Positions 8,452-16,835 are shown, counted from the first letter of the stretch. The stretch: 51,655 nt of DNA from Bacteroidales bacterium UBA4912 (GCA_002398875.1 DHCC01000032.1:7476-59130); one strand, 5' to 3'. The notes: a model not told the origin generated them from the sequence alone. Translations and numbers: made by a program.

Positions 8452-9540
8452 TTACAAAGTTCCTTTAGTACTTGGGATGCCAGTGCCTTCTCCCTTTAAA
8501 ATAGCCATTTTAATAGCTTTAGCGAATGCTTTGAAGATAGCTTCAATTTTATGATGCTCATTTTCACCCTCAGCTTTTATATTTAAGTTGCATTTCGCAT
8601 TATCGCAAAATGATTTAAAAAAGTGCATAAACATTTCTGTAGGCATATCACCTATAAATTCACGTTTAAAATCTACTTCCCAAACCAGCCATGGACGTCC
8701 TCCGAAATCGATGGCAACCTGTGCCAGGCAGTCGTCCATCGGCAACATAAAGCCATACCTTTCAATTCCTTTCTTTTTCCCTAGCGCCTGAACGAAGGCT
8801 TCACCCAGAGCAATTCCTACATCTTCTATGGTATGATGCTCGTCAATGTGGAGGTCGCCTTTAACTATAATATTCAGATCCACATTAGCATGACGAGCAA
8901 TCTGTTCTAACATGTGATCGAAGAACCCCAACCCTGTTGATATTTCACTCTTTCCTTTGCCGTCTAAATTTAGAGTTATAGAAATATCTGTTTCGGAAGT
9001 CTTTCGGAAAACATTGCCTTTTCTTGGCTGTGATTTTAGATAACGGTAAATTTCTTCCCATTCAGTTGTTGACAGAGTTGCCCCCGGATCTGAACATTTA
9101 CTCAAAAAGATTGATTTACAACCCATGTTGTCAGCTAGTTGGATGTCGGTAAATCTGTCACCAATCACATAAGAGTTTTCCAAATCATAATCACCTTTGA
9201 GATAATGTGTGAGCATGTCTGTACCTGGTTTTCGGGTGGGAAGATTATCATGTGGAAAGGACCTGTCTATAAGAATATCACTAAAGATTATGCCCTCATT
9301 TTTGAATGCCTTTAAAATCTTGTTATGTGCAGGCCAGAATGTATCTTCGGGGAATGATGAAGTTCCCAATCCATCCTGATTACTCACCATTACCAGTTCA
9401 TATTCCAGTTCACTCGCTATACGTGACAGATATTGAAATACTCCGGGATAAAACTCTAGTTTTTCAAGGCTGTCAATCTGCTCATCCTCAGGTTCGATAA
9501 TAAGCGTACCGTCACGATCTATAAATAGTACTTTCTTCAT
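8452..9540 (-). CDS. hisB: Bifunctional histidinol-phosphatase / imidazoleglycerol-phosphate dehydratase
   Basis: This 362-residue fused enzyme carries out two separated steps: dehydration of imidazole glycerol phosphate and dephosphorylation of histidinol phosphate. The N-terminal HAD phosphatase (about 1-165) has the nucleophile and acid D8 and D10 in FIDRDGTL and the motif GDRFTDIQLA. The C-terminal dehydratase (about 170-362) has the manganese-binding HHTIEDVGIALGEA and HHKIEAIFKAFAKA. The fusion is the same as in Escherichia coli and is common in Bacteroidota. It lies 27 bases after hisC. Confidence 0.96.
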   Translation of the reverse strand: MKKVLFIDRDGTLIIEPEDEQIDSLEKLEFYPGVFQYLSRIASELEYELVMVSNQDGLGTSSFPEDTFWPAHNKILKAFKNEGIIFSDILIDRSFPHDNLPTRKPGTDMLTHYLKGDYDLENSYVIGDRFTDIQLADNMGCKSIFLSKCSDPGATLSTTEWEEIYRYLKSQPRKGNVFRKTSETDISITLNLDGKGKSEISTGLGFFDHMLEQIARHANVDLNIIVKGDLHIDEHHTIEDVGIALGEAFVQALGKKKGIERYGFMLPMDDCLAQVAIDFGGRPWLVWEVDFKREFIGDMPTEMFMHFFKSFCDNAKCNLNIKAEGENEHHKIEAIFKAFAKAIKMAILKGEGTGIPSTKGTL

Positions 9541-9567
9541 TTACAATTCTCAATATATGATTCAAAA

Positions 9568-10584
9568 TTATTTATACTCCTTAAGTGCTTCAATCAAAGC
9601 AGCATTTTCTTTTGGTTTGCCAACAGTTATACGAATACAATTTGATACAACAGAATCTCTATTTCTTACTATCACTTTTTTTGATACTAGATAGTTGTAT
9701 AGCCTGACTGCATCATTCACCTTTATCAGAATGAAATTAGCATCTGTTGGGTATATATGTTGAATTAAAGGTAATAATTCAAAGGCTTTAATAAGATGAT
9801 CACGTTGTTCTAAAATAACAGTAAGACGTTCTTTAAACTTATACGGTTTTGAAAGAGCCTTTAAAGCTTCTTCCTGATTAAATTTGCTGACATTGTAAGG
9901 TGGTTTAGTCTTATCCATCAGCTTAATAATATCCGTGCTTGCATAAGCAATTCCTACCCTTGCACTTGCTAAAGCCCATGCTTTGCTGAATGTTTGCATT
10001 ATGATAAGATTGGGGAATTCAGATAGTCTGTTAATATACCCTTGTTTGTCACTGAAATCAATATATGCCTCATCTAAAACGATAATACCATTAAATTCAT
10101 TCAGTAATTTCTCTACATCTTTCAAACTATTACCTGTAGGGTTGTTGGGAGAACATAAAAAAAGACATTTAGCATTCTGTGAGAGTATCTCATCAATATT
10201 CAATTCAAAATCGCTGTCAAGTGGTATTTTGATTATATTTACGTTATTTATATTAGCAGACACTTCGTACATCCCGTAGGTTGGCGGACAAATAATTACA
10301 CTATCTTTTTGAGGTTCGCAGAAAATGCGATAAACAAGATCAATAATCTCATCACTTCCGTTTCCGATACAAATATTATCAACAGGAACCCTTTTAATTT
10401 CTGAAAGAGCCTTTTTTAAAGTACGTTGATGAGGGTCAGGATATCGGTTTTTATTCCCGAAAGGGTTCTCGTTGGCATCCAGGAAAATACCTTCATCACC
10501 CCAAAATTCATCACGTGCACTTGAGTAAGGTTTTAACTCCCAAATATTGGGGCGTACCAGTGATTGTAAATCAAATTTCCTCAT
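9568..10584 (-). CDS. hisC: Histidinol-phosphate aminotransferase
   Basis: This 338-residue PLP enzyme of fold type I transfers the amino group from glutamate to imidazole acetol phosphate. The start MRKFDLQSLVRPNIWELKPY is typical. Visible motifs are ENPFG, the cofactor-binding VLDEAYIDF, and the PLP-lysine region QTFSKAWALASARVG. The frame is open upstream to 10626, but ATG 10584 gives the normal length. It overlaps the 3' end of hisD by 14 bases, which suggests translational coupling. Confidence 0.95.
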   Translation of the reverse strand: MRKFDLQSLVRPNIWELKPYSSARDEFWGDEGIFLDANENPFGNKNRYPDPHQRTLKKALSEIKRVPVDNICIGNGSDEIIDLVYRIFCEPQKDSVIICPPTYGMYEVSANINNVNIIKIPLDSDFELNIDEILSQNAKCLFLCSPNNPTGNSLKDVEKLLNEFNGIIVLDEAYIDFSDKQGYINRLSEFPNLIIMQTFSKAWALASARVGIAYASTDIIKLMDKTKPPYNVSKFNQEEALKALSKPYKFKERLTVILEQRDHLIKAFELLPLIQHIYPTDANFILIKVNDAVRLYNYLVSKKVIVRNRDSVVSNCIRITVGKPKENAALIEALKEYK

Positions 10585-11896
10585 TATTATCTTCAATGTT
10601 TTGAATACGTTTTCCAGAAACTGCACCCTGTCGTAGAGTCATAGCATTTTTATGTGCATATAGCTTCTCTGCTTCTGCCATGATTTCTACTGCATTTCCT
10701 ATACTGATGATTCCATCTTCGCTTAGCTGCTGAAATGTTATTTTTTTTATAAAACTGTCAAGTGATACGCCGCTGAAAGATTTAGCAAAACCACTGGTTG
10801 GAAGTGTATGGTTTGTTCCGCTTGCATAATCGCCAGCGCTTTCACAGCTCCAGTTTCCAAGAAAAACAGAACCAGCATTTATTACATCACGACTAACAAG
10901 ACCCGGGTTTTCAACTGCCAGAATAAGATGTTCAGGGGCATACATATTACTGAAGGCAATACATTCGTCAATGTCCTTGAACAGGATTGCTTTGCTGTTC
11001 TTAAGTGCTTGTGCTGCAATTTCCTGTCTGGGTAAAGTGGCCAATTGGTTATCTATCTCCTTATTTACATCCTTAATTATTTTTTTATTGCAGGATAGAA
11101 GTATGACTTGACTATCCGGACCATGCTCAGCCTGAGAAAGCAGATCTGCAGCAACGAATGATGGGTTGCAAGTTTGATCTGCAACTACAAGTACTTCACT
11201 TGGACCTGCCGGCATATCAATTGCTACGCCATAATATTGAGCAGAACGTTTTGCAGCCATAACATATTGGTTGCCCGGACCGAAAATTTTATCAACCTTA
11301 GGAACTGATTCTGTACCAAATGTCATGGCACCTATTGCCTGAATTCCTCCTAAAGCAAATACTTTTGTTACTCCCGAAAGCTTTGCTGAATAAAGTATAG
11401 CAGGGTCAATATTACCATCCTTGTCAGGTGGGGTACAAAGAACTATTTCACTACATCCGGCAATCATTGCAGGTATTGAAAGCATTAAAACAGTAGAAAA
11501 GAGTGGGGCAGAACCACCGGGAATATATATGCCAATGCGTTCAATAGGTCGGGATTCTCGCCAGCAAACTACTCCGGGTGCTGTTTCCACTTTGACAACT
11601 TCCTCTATCTGTGATCTGTGAAATGTCTCAATATTTTTCCCTGCCAATTCAATTGACTTTTTTAAACGTTCTGATACTAAATCAGATGATTTGTCTATAG
11701 TTTCACTACTAACAACAAACGATTCCTGATCAGGGAAGTCAAATTTTCTACTATACATAAGTGCAGCTTTGTCACCTTTCTTGTGTATATCATAGAATAT
11801 TTTTTCAACCGTTTTCATAAGCTTCTGCTGCTTAATCAGAGGTCTTTCTGTCAATTTTCCCCATTTTGAAAGGGATGGATTTGAAATAGTTTTCAT
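10571..11896 (-). CDS. hisD: Histidinol dehydrogenase
   Basis: This 441-residue zinc enzyme oxidises histidinol to histidine in two NAD-dependent steps, the last of the pathway. Conserved segments include YIPGGSAPLFSTVLMLSIPA, FGPGNQYVMAAKR, PAGPSEVLVVAD, the zinc and catalytic region AEHGPDSQVILLS, and APEHLILAVENP. The length is normal. It is the second gene of the operon, 27 bases after hisG, and its end overlaps hisC. Confidence 0.97.
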   Translation of the reverse strand: MKTISNPSLSKWGKLTERPLIKQQKLMKTVEKIFYDIHKKGDKAALMYSRKFDFPDQESFVVSSETIDKSSDLVSERLKKSIELAGKNIETFHRSQIEEVVKVETAPGVVCWRESRPIERIGIYIPGGSAPLFSTVLMLSIPAMIAGCSEIVLCTPPDKDGNIDPAILYSAKLSGVTKVFALGGIQAIGAMTFGTESVPKVDKIFGPGNQYVMAAKRSAQYYGVAIDMPAGPSEVLVVADQTCNPSFVAADLLSQAEHGPDSQVILLSCNKKIIKDVNKEIDNQLATLPRQEIAAQALKNSKAILFKDIDECIAFSNMYAPEHLILAVENPGLVSRDVINAGSVFLGNWSCESAGDYASGTNHTLPTSGFAKSFSGVSLDSFIKKITFQQLSEDGIISIGNAVEIMAEAEKLYAHKNAMTLRQGAVSGKRIQNIEDNNEEI

Positions 11897-11923
11897 TTTA
11901 AATAATATGAAATGTGATCTTTT

Positions 11924-12781
11924 CTATAATATCATTTTTTCAATAGGAACTACAAGTATTCCCTCCGCTCCATGGCGCTTTAGTTCATCTATAATTTCCC
12001 AAAAATCATCGTCATCAATAACAGAATGGACACTGCTCCATCCCTTATCTGCCAAAGGTAAAATACTTGGAGAACGCATACCCGGTAAAATTTTTACAAT
12101 ATCAGGCAGTACGTCGTTCGGGGCATTCAGCAGAACATACTTTTTGCCTCTGCCGTTTTTATACGCTTTAATACGAAACAATATTTCATCAAGGAGTTTG
12201 CTTTTAGCAGGAGACAGATTTTTGTTACTAATAAGTACTGCCTGGCTTTTAATGACGGTTTCTACTTCTTTTAATCCATTCATGATAAGTGTACTTCCAG
12301 TACTTACAATATCAAAAATACCATCCGCAAGTCCTATACCGGTGGCAATTTCAACACTTCCACCCAGAGCTTCAATGTCTACTTTTATACCTTTAGCACT
12401 GAAGAATTTATCAAGGATTTTAGGATAACTTGTAGCTACCCTTTTTCCGTTAAAATAGTCAATACTGTTATATACATCATCTTTGGGTATTGCTAGTGAT
12501 AAACGACAGTTGCCAAAACCGAGCTGTTCTACAATCTTTACATCCTTATCCTTTTCCCAAACTTCGTTTTCGCCCAAGATTCCAATATCTGCTACACCTT
12601 GCTCAACATATTGAGGAATATCATCATCTCTAAGAAAAAGAACTTCCATTGGAAAGTTTGTAGCATCGGTTTTCAATTTTCTATTTCCGTTAGAAATCTT
12701 TATTCCACACTCTTTTAGCAGGTCAATAGAATTTTCACTGAGTCTGCCACTTTTCTGTATTGCTATTTTAATCTTTTCCAC
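11924..12781 (-). CDS. hisG: ATP phosphoribosyltransferase, long form
   Basis: This 285-residue enzyme commits PRPP and ATP to histidine synthesis. The sequence KIKIAIQKSGRLSENSIDLL opens the periplasmic-binding-like catalytic domain, with the PRPP loop ATGIGLADGIFDIVSTGSTL at about residues 145-165. The extra 80 C-terminal residues form the ACT-like regulatory domain of the long form, which binds histidine for feedback inhibition and needs no HisZ. The predicted start is GTG at 12781-12779; no in-frame ATG would preserve the N-terminus. It is the first gene of the operon, 40 bases after the attenuator terminator, so its expression should depend on read-through. Confidence 0.95.
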   Translation of the reverse strand: MEKIKIAIQKSGRLSENSIDLLKECGIKISNGNRKLKTDATNFPMEVLFLRDDDIPQYVEQGVADIGILGENEVWEKDKDVKIVEQLGFGNCRLSLAIPKDDVYNSIDYFNGKRVATSYPKILDKFFSAKGIKVDIEALGGSVEIATGIGLADGIFDIVSTGSTLIMNGLKEVETVIKSQAVLISNKNLSPAKSKLLDEILFRIKAYKNGRGKKYVLLNAPNDVLPDIVKILPGMRSPSILPLADKGWSSVHSVIDDDDFWEIIDELKRHGAEGILVVPIEKMIL

Positions 12782-12821
12782 TTCTTTTTATTTTTTAGTT
12801 CTGCTTTATTTAATATTTAAC

Positions 12822-12851
12822 AAAAAACCCGCCTGAATTGATTCAGACGGG
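12822..12851 (-). terminator. Attenuator terminator of the his operon
   Basis: On the minus strand CCCGTCTGAA and TTCAGGCGGG form a 10-base-pair stem with a TCAA loop, followed at once by TTTTTTG. It lies between the leader peptide and hisG, with no gene upstream other than the leader. It therefore works as an attenuator rather than an operon-end terminator. Confidence 0.9.
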
Positions 12852-12904
12852 TGTATAAATATTTTCAAGAAGGTTTGTGCATATCTATCTCATCTCGCCT
12901 GAAT
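12839..12904 (-). promoter_or_regulatory. Predicted antiterminator of the his leader
   Basis: The segment ATTCAGGCG (minus strand, 12904-12896), inside the last codons of the leader peptide, is identical to nine bases of the terminator 3' arm (12838-12830). It can pair with CGTCTGAAT (12849-12841) in the terminator 5' arm, giving nine base pairs with one G-U. The two structures are mutually exclusive. A ribosome stalled on the His codons at 12928-12917 would leave the upstream copy free. One that reaches the stop codon at 12892-12890 would cover it. Confidence 0.8.
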
Positions 12905-12946
12905 GCAAGTTTGAAAATGATGATGATGAAACCCTTTTACTTTCAT
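12890..12946 (-). CDS. hisL: his operon leader peptide with four consecutive His codons
   Basis: This 18-codon reading frame starts with ATG at 12946-12944 and ends with TGA. It encodes MKVKGFHHHHFQTCIQAR, with four CAT codons in a row at 12928-12917. It starts about 18 bases after the -7 element of a consensus promoter and lies directly upstream of a terminator hairpin and hisG. That is the layout of a His-sensing attenuator leader. The peptide itself probably has no function other than positioning the ribosome. The gene symbol is used by analogy with enterobacteria. Confidence 0.88.
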   Translation of the reverse strand: MKVKGFHHHHFQTCIQAR

Positions 12947-12964
12947 TTTGATGTTTTATTGACG

Positions 12965-12972
12965 CAAAGTTA
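12965..12972 (-). promoter_or_regulatory. his operon promoter (-7 element)
   Basis: TAACTTTG on the minus strand matches the Bacteroidota -7 consensus TAnnTTTG. No clear TTG is present about 20 bases upstream. Transcription should begin near 12957-12960, just before the leader peptide. Confidence 0.6.
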
Positions 12973-13111
12973 ATGTAATTATTTTATTAAGTGTATAAAA
13001 AGAGAATATTTTTCTTGAATTACTTATTTCATCATATTTTCAAACATCCTAAATTTCATCAAAAACTATAGAAAAACGAAGTTGACTAACTGAGCTTGAC
13101 GTTTTTTTATG

Positions 13112-13119
13112 TAAGTTTG
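13112..13119 (+). promoter_or_regulatory. Putative -7 element of the porin gene
   Basis: TAAGTTTG matches TAnnTTTG, but no -33 TTG has the usual spacing (candidates lie 13 and 27 bases away). The porin ATG is only six bases after the element, so the mRNA would have almost no 5' leader. Confidence 0.4.
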
Positions 13120-13125
13120 CAACCT

Positions 13126-15201
13126 ATGAAACAAAAGCTGTTAATATCTGTTTTTATATGGACCTTTTGTATAGCAATTCTATACTCGCAAGCCCGTATA
13201 ATTATGCCTGATACTCTTAATAATCAGGTACCGAAAGATTCATTAACGCTTACTTCGGATACACAGCTGCCAGCCAATCAAACTTCACGTCTGGATCACT
13301 TGATTAATGATCACGGTGCTGAAGCTGACTCACTCCAAAGATTGGCGCAAATGACATTTTGGACCTTAGATACCCGAACAGGTGATCGTATGCCTGCCCT
13401 TTCTGATACAATTCTTCACAATTACCAACATACTACGCTTCCTGATGGTAGATCTGTTGCAATGGGTTTTTTGGGTCCACTGGGTTCACCTTCTTTTTCT
13501 AAGATATTTTCTGACAGACCTGAAACAGAACAGTTTGTATTTAATAATCCATATCTTTCTTATTTAAAAAAACCGGAAGAACTTTTGTTTGTAAATACAC
13601 GTGTACCTTATTCAAGGCTTGATTACCAAAGAAGTGGGAATAAACAGACAAGAGAAGAAAGATTCGGTGCAAGACTGACATCTAATTTTGGCAGAGGATT
13701 GAATATAGGTCTTGACGTGGATTTATTAAACGCAAAAGGATTTTATAATGCTCAGTCTGTTAAGCATAATAATTTTTCATTGTTTGGGAATTATCTGTCT
13801 GACAGATTTGAAGGACATGCATTTATGAATCTGGGCAAGATCAGTAATTTTGAAAACGGTGGAATAACAAATGAGACATTTATCACTGATCCGGAATCAA
13901 TTCAACAGAGTTTCACAACCAGAGATATACCGATAAAATTTAAAGATACGTGGAATACAGTAGGTAATAACCGTTTTTTTATTTCTGGTAGATATAACCT
14001 TGGTTACAAAGATATTCCCAAAGACACTTTGACACTTGGAACCGGAGAGTTTATACCTGTAGCAAGTCTGGGATTTTCATCACAATACACGCAGCAATTT
14101 CGTCGTTTTTTATCACATGATACAGCTTTTGTAAATGTTGACGGAGTTCAGATGCAAAATATTGACCGCTTTTATGCCAACAGATATTATAACGAAGCAG
14201 TTGATGATAGCATTCATTATGCTTCATTTAAAAATACAGTTTCACTTGGTTTGCGTGAGGGATTTAAAGAGTGGGTAAAGTTCGGACTGACAGTTTTTTT
14301 GGAATATGATCTGAGGAATTATTCGATGAGAGATACTTTGGGTATAGACAGAACTCAACACCGGGAAAATGCTGTCACAATAGGAGGTACACTTAACAAG
14401 CGTCAGGGAGAAAATCTTCTTTTTAATATTGGGGCTGATTTAGGTGTACTTGGTGTAAACCTTGGTGAATTCAGGGCAATGGGGGATGTTGAGACCGGTT
14501 TTGATATAGCCGGAAGACGTGTTAGTTTGTCTGCAGATGCTTATATTAAAAATCTAAGACCCAAATATTTACAAAATAATTATTATTCAAAGTATTTTAA
14601 ATGGAATAATGATTTTGGTGATATTCGAAGAGTTTACTTAGCAGGTAAACTGTATATTCCTTTTACAAATACAACATTGAGTGTAGGAGTAGAAAATCTA
14701 CAAAACTGGATTTATTTTGATCAGAGTAAAAATATTGCACAAGAAAGTGCAAATATTCAAGTACTGACTGCACGAATAATTCAGAATATCAGTCTTGGTA
14801 TTTTCAATTGGGATAACCAGGTTATTTATCAGACTTCAAGTAATCAAGAGGTTATTCCTTTGCCAACTTTAAGCTTTTACTCAAATATGTACCTTAAAAC
14901 TAAAATTGTTAATGAGCTTACGTTTCAGTTTGGCATTGATGCCCATTATCATACTAAATACTATGTACAAGGTTACGAACCGGCATTACTGCAATTTTAT
15001 AATCAACGAGAAAAAGAGATAGGCAATTATCCTATTTCAACTGTATATATGAATATGCATCTTAAACAAACAAGGTTCTTTGTGATGTTGTATAATGTTG
15101 CATCAAGAGTTATTAATCCTCAGGAGTACTTCTCATTGCCGGATTATCCTGTAAACCCTTTTATTTTCAAAATGGGACTTTCCGTTAACCTTCACAATTA
15201 A
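13126..15201 (+). CDS. Putative outer-membrane porin
   Basis: This exported protein of about 691 residues is probably an outer-membrane beta-barrel of the Bacteroidota 'putative porin' family. The N-terminus MKQKLLISVFIWTFCIAILY is a signal peptide. Most of the mature chain alternates polar and hydrophobic residues with many aromatic girdle residues (for example LLFVNTRVPYSRLDYQRSG and GVNLGEFRAMGDVETGFDIA). It ends VNPFIFKMGLSVNLHN, a typical C-terminal barrel strand. The frame is open upstream to a TTG at 13096, but ATG 13126 gives a clean signal peptide. A solute-binding-type gene follows after seven bases, suggesting a two-gene unit. The substrate is unknown. Confidence 0.8.
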   Translation: MKQKLLISVFIWTFCIAILYSQARIIMPDTLNNQVPKDSLTLTSDTQLPANQTSRLDHLINDHGAEADSLQRLAQMTFWTLDTRTGDRMPALSDTILHNYQHTTLPDGRSVAMGFLGPLGSPSFSKIFSDRPETEQFVFNNPYLSYLKKPEELLFVNTRVPYSRLDYQRSGNKQTREERFGARLTSNFGRGLNIGLDVDLLNAKGFYNAQSVKHNNFSLFGNYLSDRFEGHAFMNLGKISNFENGGITNETFITDPESIQQSFTTRDIPIKFKDTWNTVGNNRFFISGRYNLGYKDIPKDTLTLGTGEFIPVASLGFSSQYTQQFRRFLSHDTAFVNVDGVQMQNIDRFYANRYYNEAVDDSIHYASFKNTVSLGLREGFKEWVKFGLTVFLEYDLRNYSMRDTLGIDRTQHRENAVTIGGTLNKRQGENLLFNIGADLGVLGVNLGEFRAMGDVETGFDIAGRRVSLSADAYIKNLRPKYLQNNYYSKYFKWNNDFGDIRRVYLAGKLYIPFTNTTLSVGVENLQNWIYFDQSKNIAQESANIQVLTARIIQNISLGIFNWDNQVIYQTSSNQEVIPLPTLSFYSNMYLKTKIVNELTFQFGIDAHYHTKYYVQGYEPALLQFYNQREKEIGNYPISTVYMNMHLKQTRFFVMLYNVASRVINPQEYFSLPDYPVNPFIFKMGLSVNLHN

Positions 15202-15208
15202 TTTATAA

Positions 15209-16054
15209 TTGAAATTGAGTAATTCAGTATTCATACATCTTAGAAAATATTTCTTATTTTATCTATTATCACTGTTGTTCATTATTATAGCAGTGATTAT
15301 AATCGCTTATATTAAGATGCCTGATAAAGAATTAATAGCGAGGGATTACAATGAGATAATTGATTCGGGCGTGTTGAATGTGGTTACAGATTATAACTCA
15401 ATAGGTTACTTTGTTTCAGGTGATTCTGTAGCGGGCTTTCAGTATGAAATACTGAAAGCTTTAGAAGATGATTTGAATGTGAAAGTTAATCTTTTTCTTG
15501 AAAACAGTTTGGACGACAATTTAAAAGGGTTGCAGTCACAAAAATATGACTTGATAGCCCGTAATATTGCAGTTAATTCAGAGCTAAGAGAATTGTATTA
15601 TTTTACTGAACCGCTCACTCTAAACAAACTTATATTAGTACAGCGTAAAGCAGAATATAATAACAATACTGAACCTGTCAGACAACATCTTGATCTCGCG
15701 AAAAAAAGTATTTATGTTCCTGAAGATTCTCCATCAATTTTGAGACTCACTAATCTTTCTCATGAGATAGGAGATACCATTTTTATTATTAAAGACTCAA
15801 CTTATGGGTCGGAGCAGCTTGTAATGATGGTTGCATCCGGCAATATTGATTACACTGTTTGTGATGAGAAAACTGCATTAAGGCTTTCTGAAACATTACC
15901 TGAAATTGATATAGAGACTGATATTAGTTTCACTCAAATTGAATCATGGGTTCTGAGAAAGGATTCACCTATTTTACTGGACAGTCTCAACAACTGGCTT
16001 GATAGAATTAAAGATAGTAAACGTTTTAAAGAAATTTACAACAGATACTATTAA
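15209..16054 (+). CDS. Membrane-anchored transporter-type substrate-binding protein
   Basis: This 281-residue protein has an N-terminal membrane anchor (about residues 13-35) and then one SBP_bac_3-like domain (about 50-281). That domain is the kind found in amino-acid-binding proteins and in the N-terminal half of the lytic transglycosylase MltF. Features include DSGVLNVVTDYNS near 52, GFQYEILKALEDDL near 77, and the closing LNNWLDRIKDSKRFKEIYNRYY. The transglycosylase half of MltF is absent. The start is a TTG at 15209, since the next ATG would remove the anchor. It is seven bases after the porin gene. It may sense or bind a cell-wall fragment or amino acid; this is inference. Confidence 0.72.
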   Translation: MKLSNSVFIHLRKYFLFYLLSLLFIIIAVIIIAYIKMPDKELIARDYNEIIDSGVLNVVTDYNSIGYFVSGDSVAGFQYEILKALEDDLNVKVNLFLENSLDDNLKGLQSQKYDLIARNIAVNSELRELYYFTEPLTLNKLILVQRKAEYNNNTEPVRQHLDLAKKSIYVPEDSPSILRLTNLSHEIGDTIFIIKDSTYGSEQLVMMVASGNIDYTVCDEKTALRLSETLPEIDIETDISFTQIESWVLRKDSPILLDSLNNWLDRIKDSKRFKEIYNRYY

Positions 16055-16059
16055 GTATG

Positions 16060-16089
16060 AAAAAGCTGCCCAATTAGAGCAGCTTTTAT
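16060..16089. terminator. Bidirectional terminator between the SBP gene and the DUF4890 gene
   Basis: AAAAGCTGC and GCAGCTTTT form a nine-base-pair stem around a nine-base loop. There is a short T run on the plus strand and TTTTT on the minus strand. The two flanking genes converge here. Confidence 0.75.
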
Positions 16090-16123
16090 ACCTGTAAGTA
16101 GTTATTCAATAATAATATCCGAA

Positions 16124-16582
16124 TTAACGCCTTCTACCTGAGAAACGTGGACCTCTACGATTATCTTCCCTATATTTTCTTTGAAAATCACTACGGTTTT
16201 CTTTCCATTGATCCATCTTTTCCTTACCAATTATTTTCTCCAGTTCATTAAGGTTTTCTGAAACCTCTTTCTCACGTAGTTGTTGCATTTCAGCACGTTG
16301 AGCTTCACGCTCCTTTCTTAAACTCTCTCTCTTTGCTCTTTGCTCTTCAATCTGAGCAACCCTTTCCTTTTCATTTTTTTCAAATAATGCCGCTACTTGT
16401 GCTTTTTGTGCATCAGTGAGTTTTAATTGATCAGCCATAATTTCGGCACGTTTCTCAGGAGTCATTCTGTTTTCAAAACGTGGACCTCTGTAATTCCTGG
16501 TCGTGTCAGTGTTATTTTGAGCTGAAATTGCACTGCTAACTAAGAAAATTCCCACGAATAGCATTAATGTTACTTTTTTCAT
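16124..16582 (-). CDS. DUF4890-type exported protein, Glu/Arg-rich
   Basis: This 152-residue protein has a signal peptide (MKKVTLMLFVGIFLVSSAISAQ) and a mature chain that is mostly charged alpha-helix. The segment RMTPEKRAEIMADQLKLTDA (about 39-58) resembles the DUF4890 and Spy/CpxP-like LTxxQ helices. Residues 65-125 are a continuous Glu/Arg/Gln helix, probably a coiled coil. The tail is rich in Arg and Gly. Such proteins are periplasmic and often envelope-stress chaperones in other phyla; a chaperone role here is inferred. A TATCTTTG promoter element lies about 50 bases upstream. Confidence 0.7.
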   Translation of the reverse strand: MKKVTLMLFVGIFLVSSAISAQNNTDTTRNYRGPRFENRMTPEKRAEIMADQLKLTDAQKAQVAALFEKNEKERVAQIEEQRAKRESLRKEREAQRAEMQQLREKEVSENLNELEKIIGKEKMDQWKENRSDFQRKYREDNRRGPRFSGRRR

Positions 16583-16633
16583 ATTACATATTTTTTAAAA
16601 GTGAGTAAATAAATAATTCGATGATTTGACGTT

Positions 16634-16641
16634 CAAAGATA
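16634..16641 (-). promoter_or_regulatory. Putative -7 element for the DUF4890 gene
   Basis: TATCTTTG on the minus strand matches the Bacteroidota -7 consensus 51 bases before the ATG. No -33 TTG was seen at the usual distance. Confidence 0.5.
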
Positions 16642-16669
16642 TGTAAACGTTTAATCATTAGAAACCGAT

Positions 16670-16802
16670 TTAACTTGAATTGACGTGTTTAAGTTGCAAA
16701 TAATCAAATGTTTATAGATGAGGGTGTCTTGTTTATGGAGTGAAAAGACATTTTCGTCGATAAATAAACACGATTGGTCTATTCTAATAAAATTCAAGTT
16801 AA
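16670..16802. repeat. Nested inverted repeats in a divergent intergenic region
   Basis: TTAACTTGAATT (16670-16681) is repeated as its exact inverse AATTCAAGTTAA (16791-16802). Inside it, CGTGTTTA (16684-16691) is repeated as TAAACACG (16765-16772). The space between is noncoding. The 294-base gap lies between the DUF4890 gene (minus) and a small membrane protein (plus). It could be a folded RNA or DNA structure, paired operator sites, or a remnant of a small mobile element. Confidence 0.55.
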
Positions 16803-16827
16803 TTAACAGGTTTCCTGGAAAAAATTA

Positions 16828-16835
16828 TATCTTTG
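16828..16835 (+). promoter_or_regulatory. Putative -7 element for the PH-like membrane protein
   Basis: TATCTTTG matches TAnnTTTG and lies 41 bases before the GTG start at 16877. No clear TTG is present upstream. Confidence 0.45.

Noticed and set aside
11907..12428. 173-codon open frame on the plus strand opposite hisG
   Set aside because: It lies wholly inside hisG on the other strand and resembles no protein. It arises from the codon bias of hisG.
12822..12851. The hairpin before hisG as a terminator for an upstream gene
   Set aside because: No upstream gene on the minus strand reads into it. The only frame before it is the four-His leader, which makes it an attenuator.
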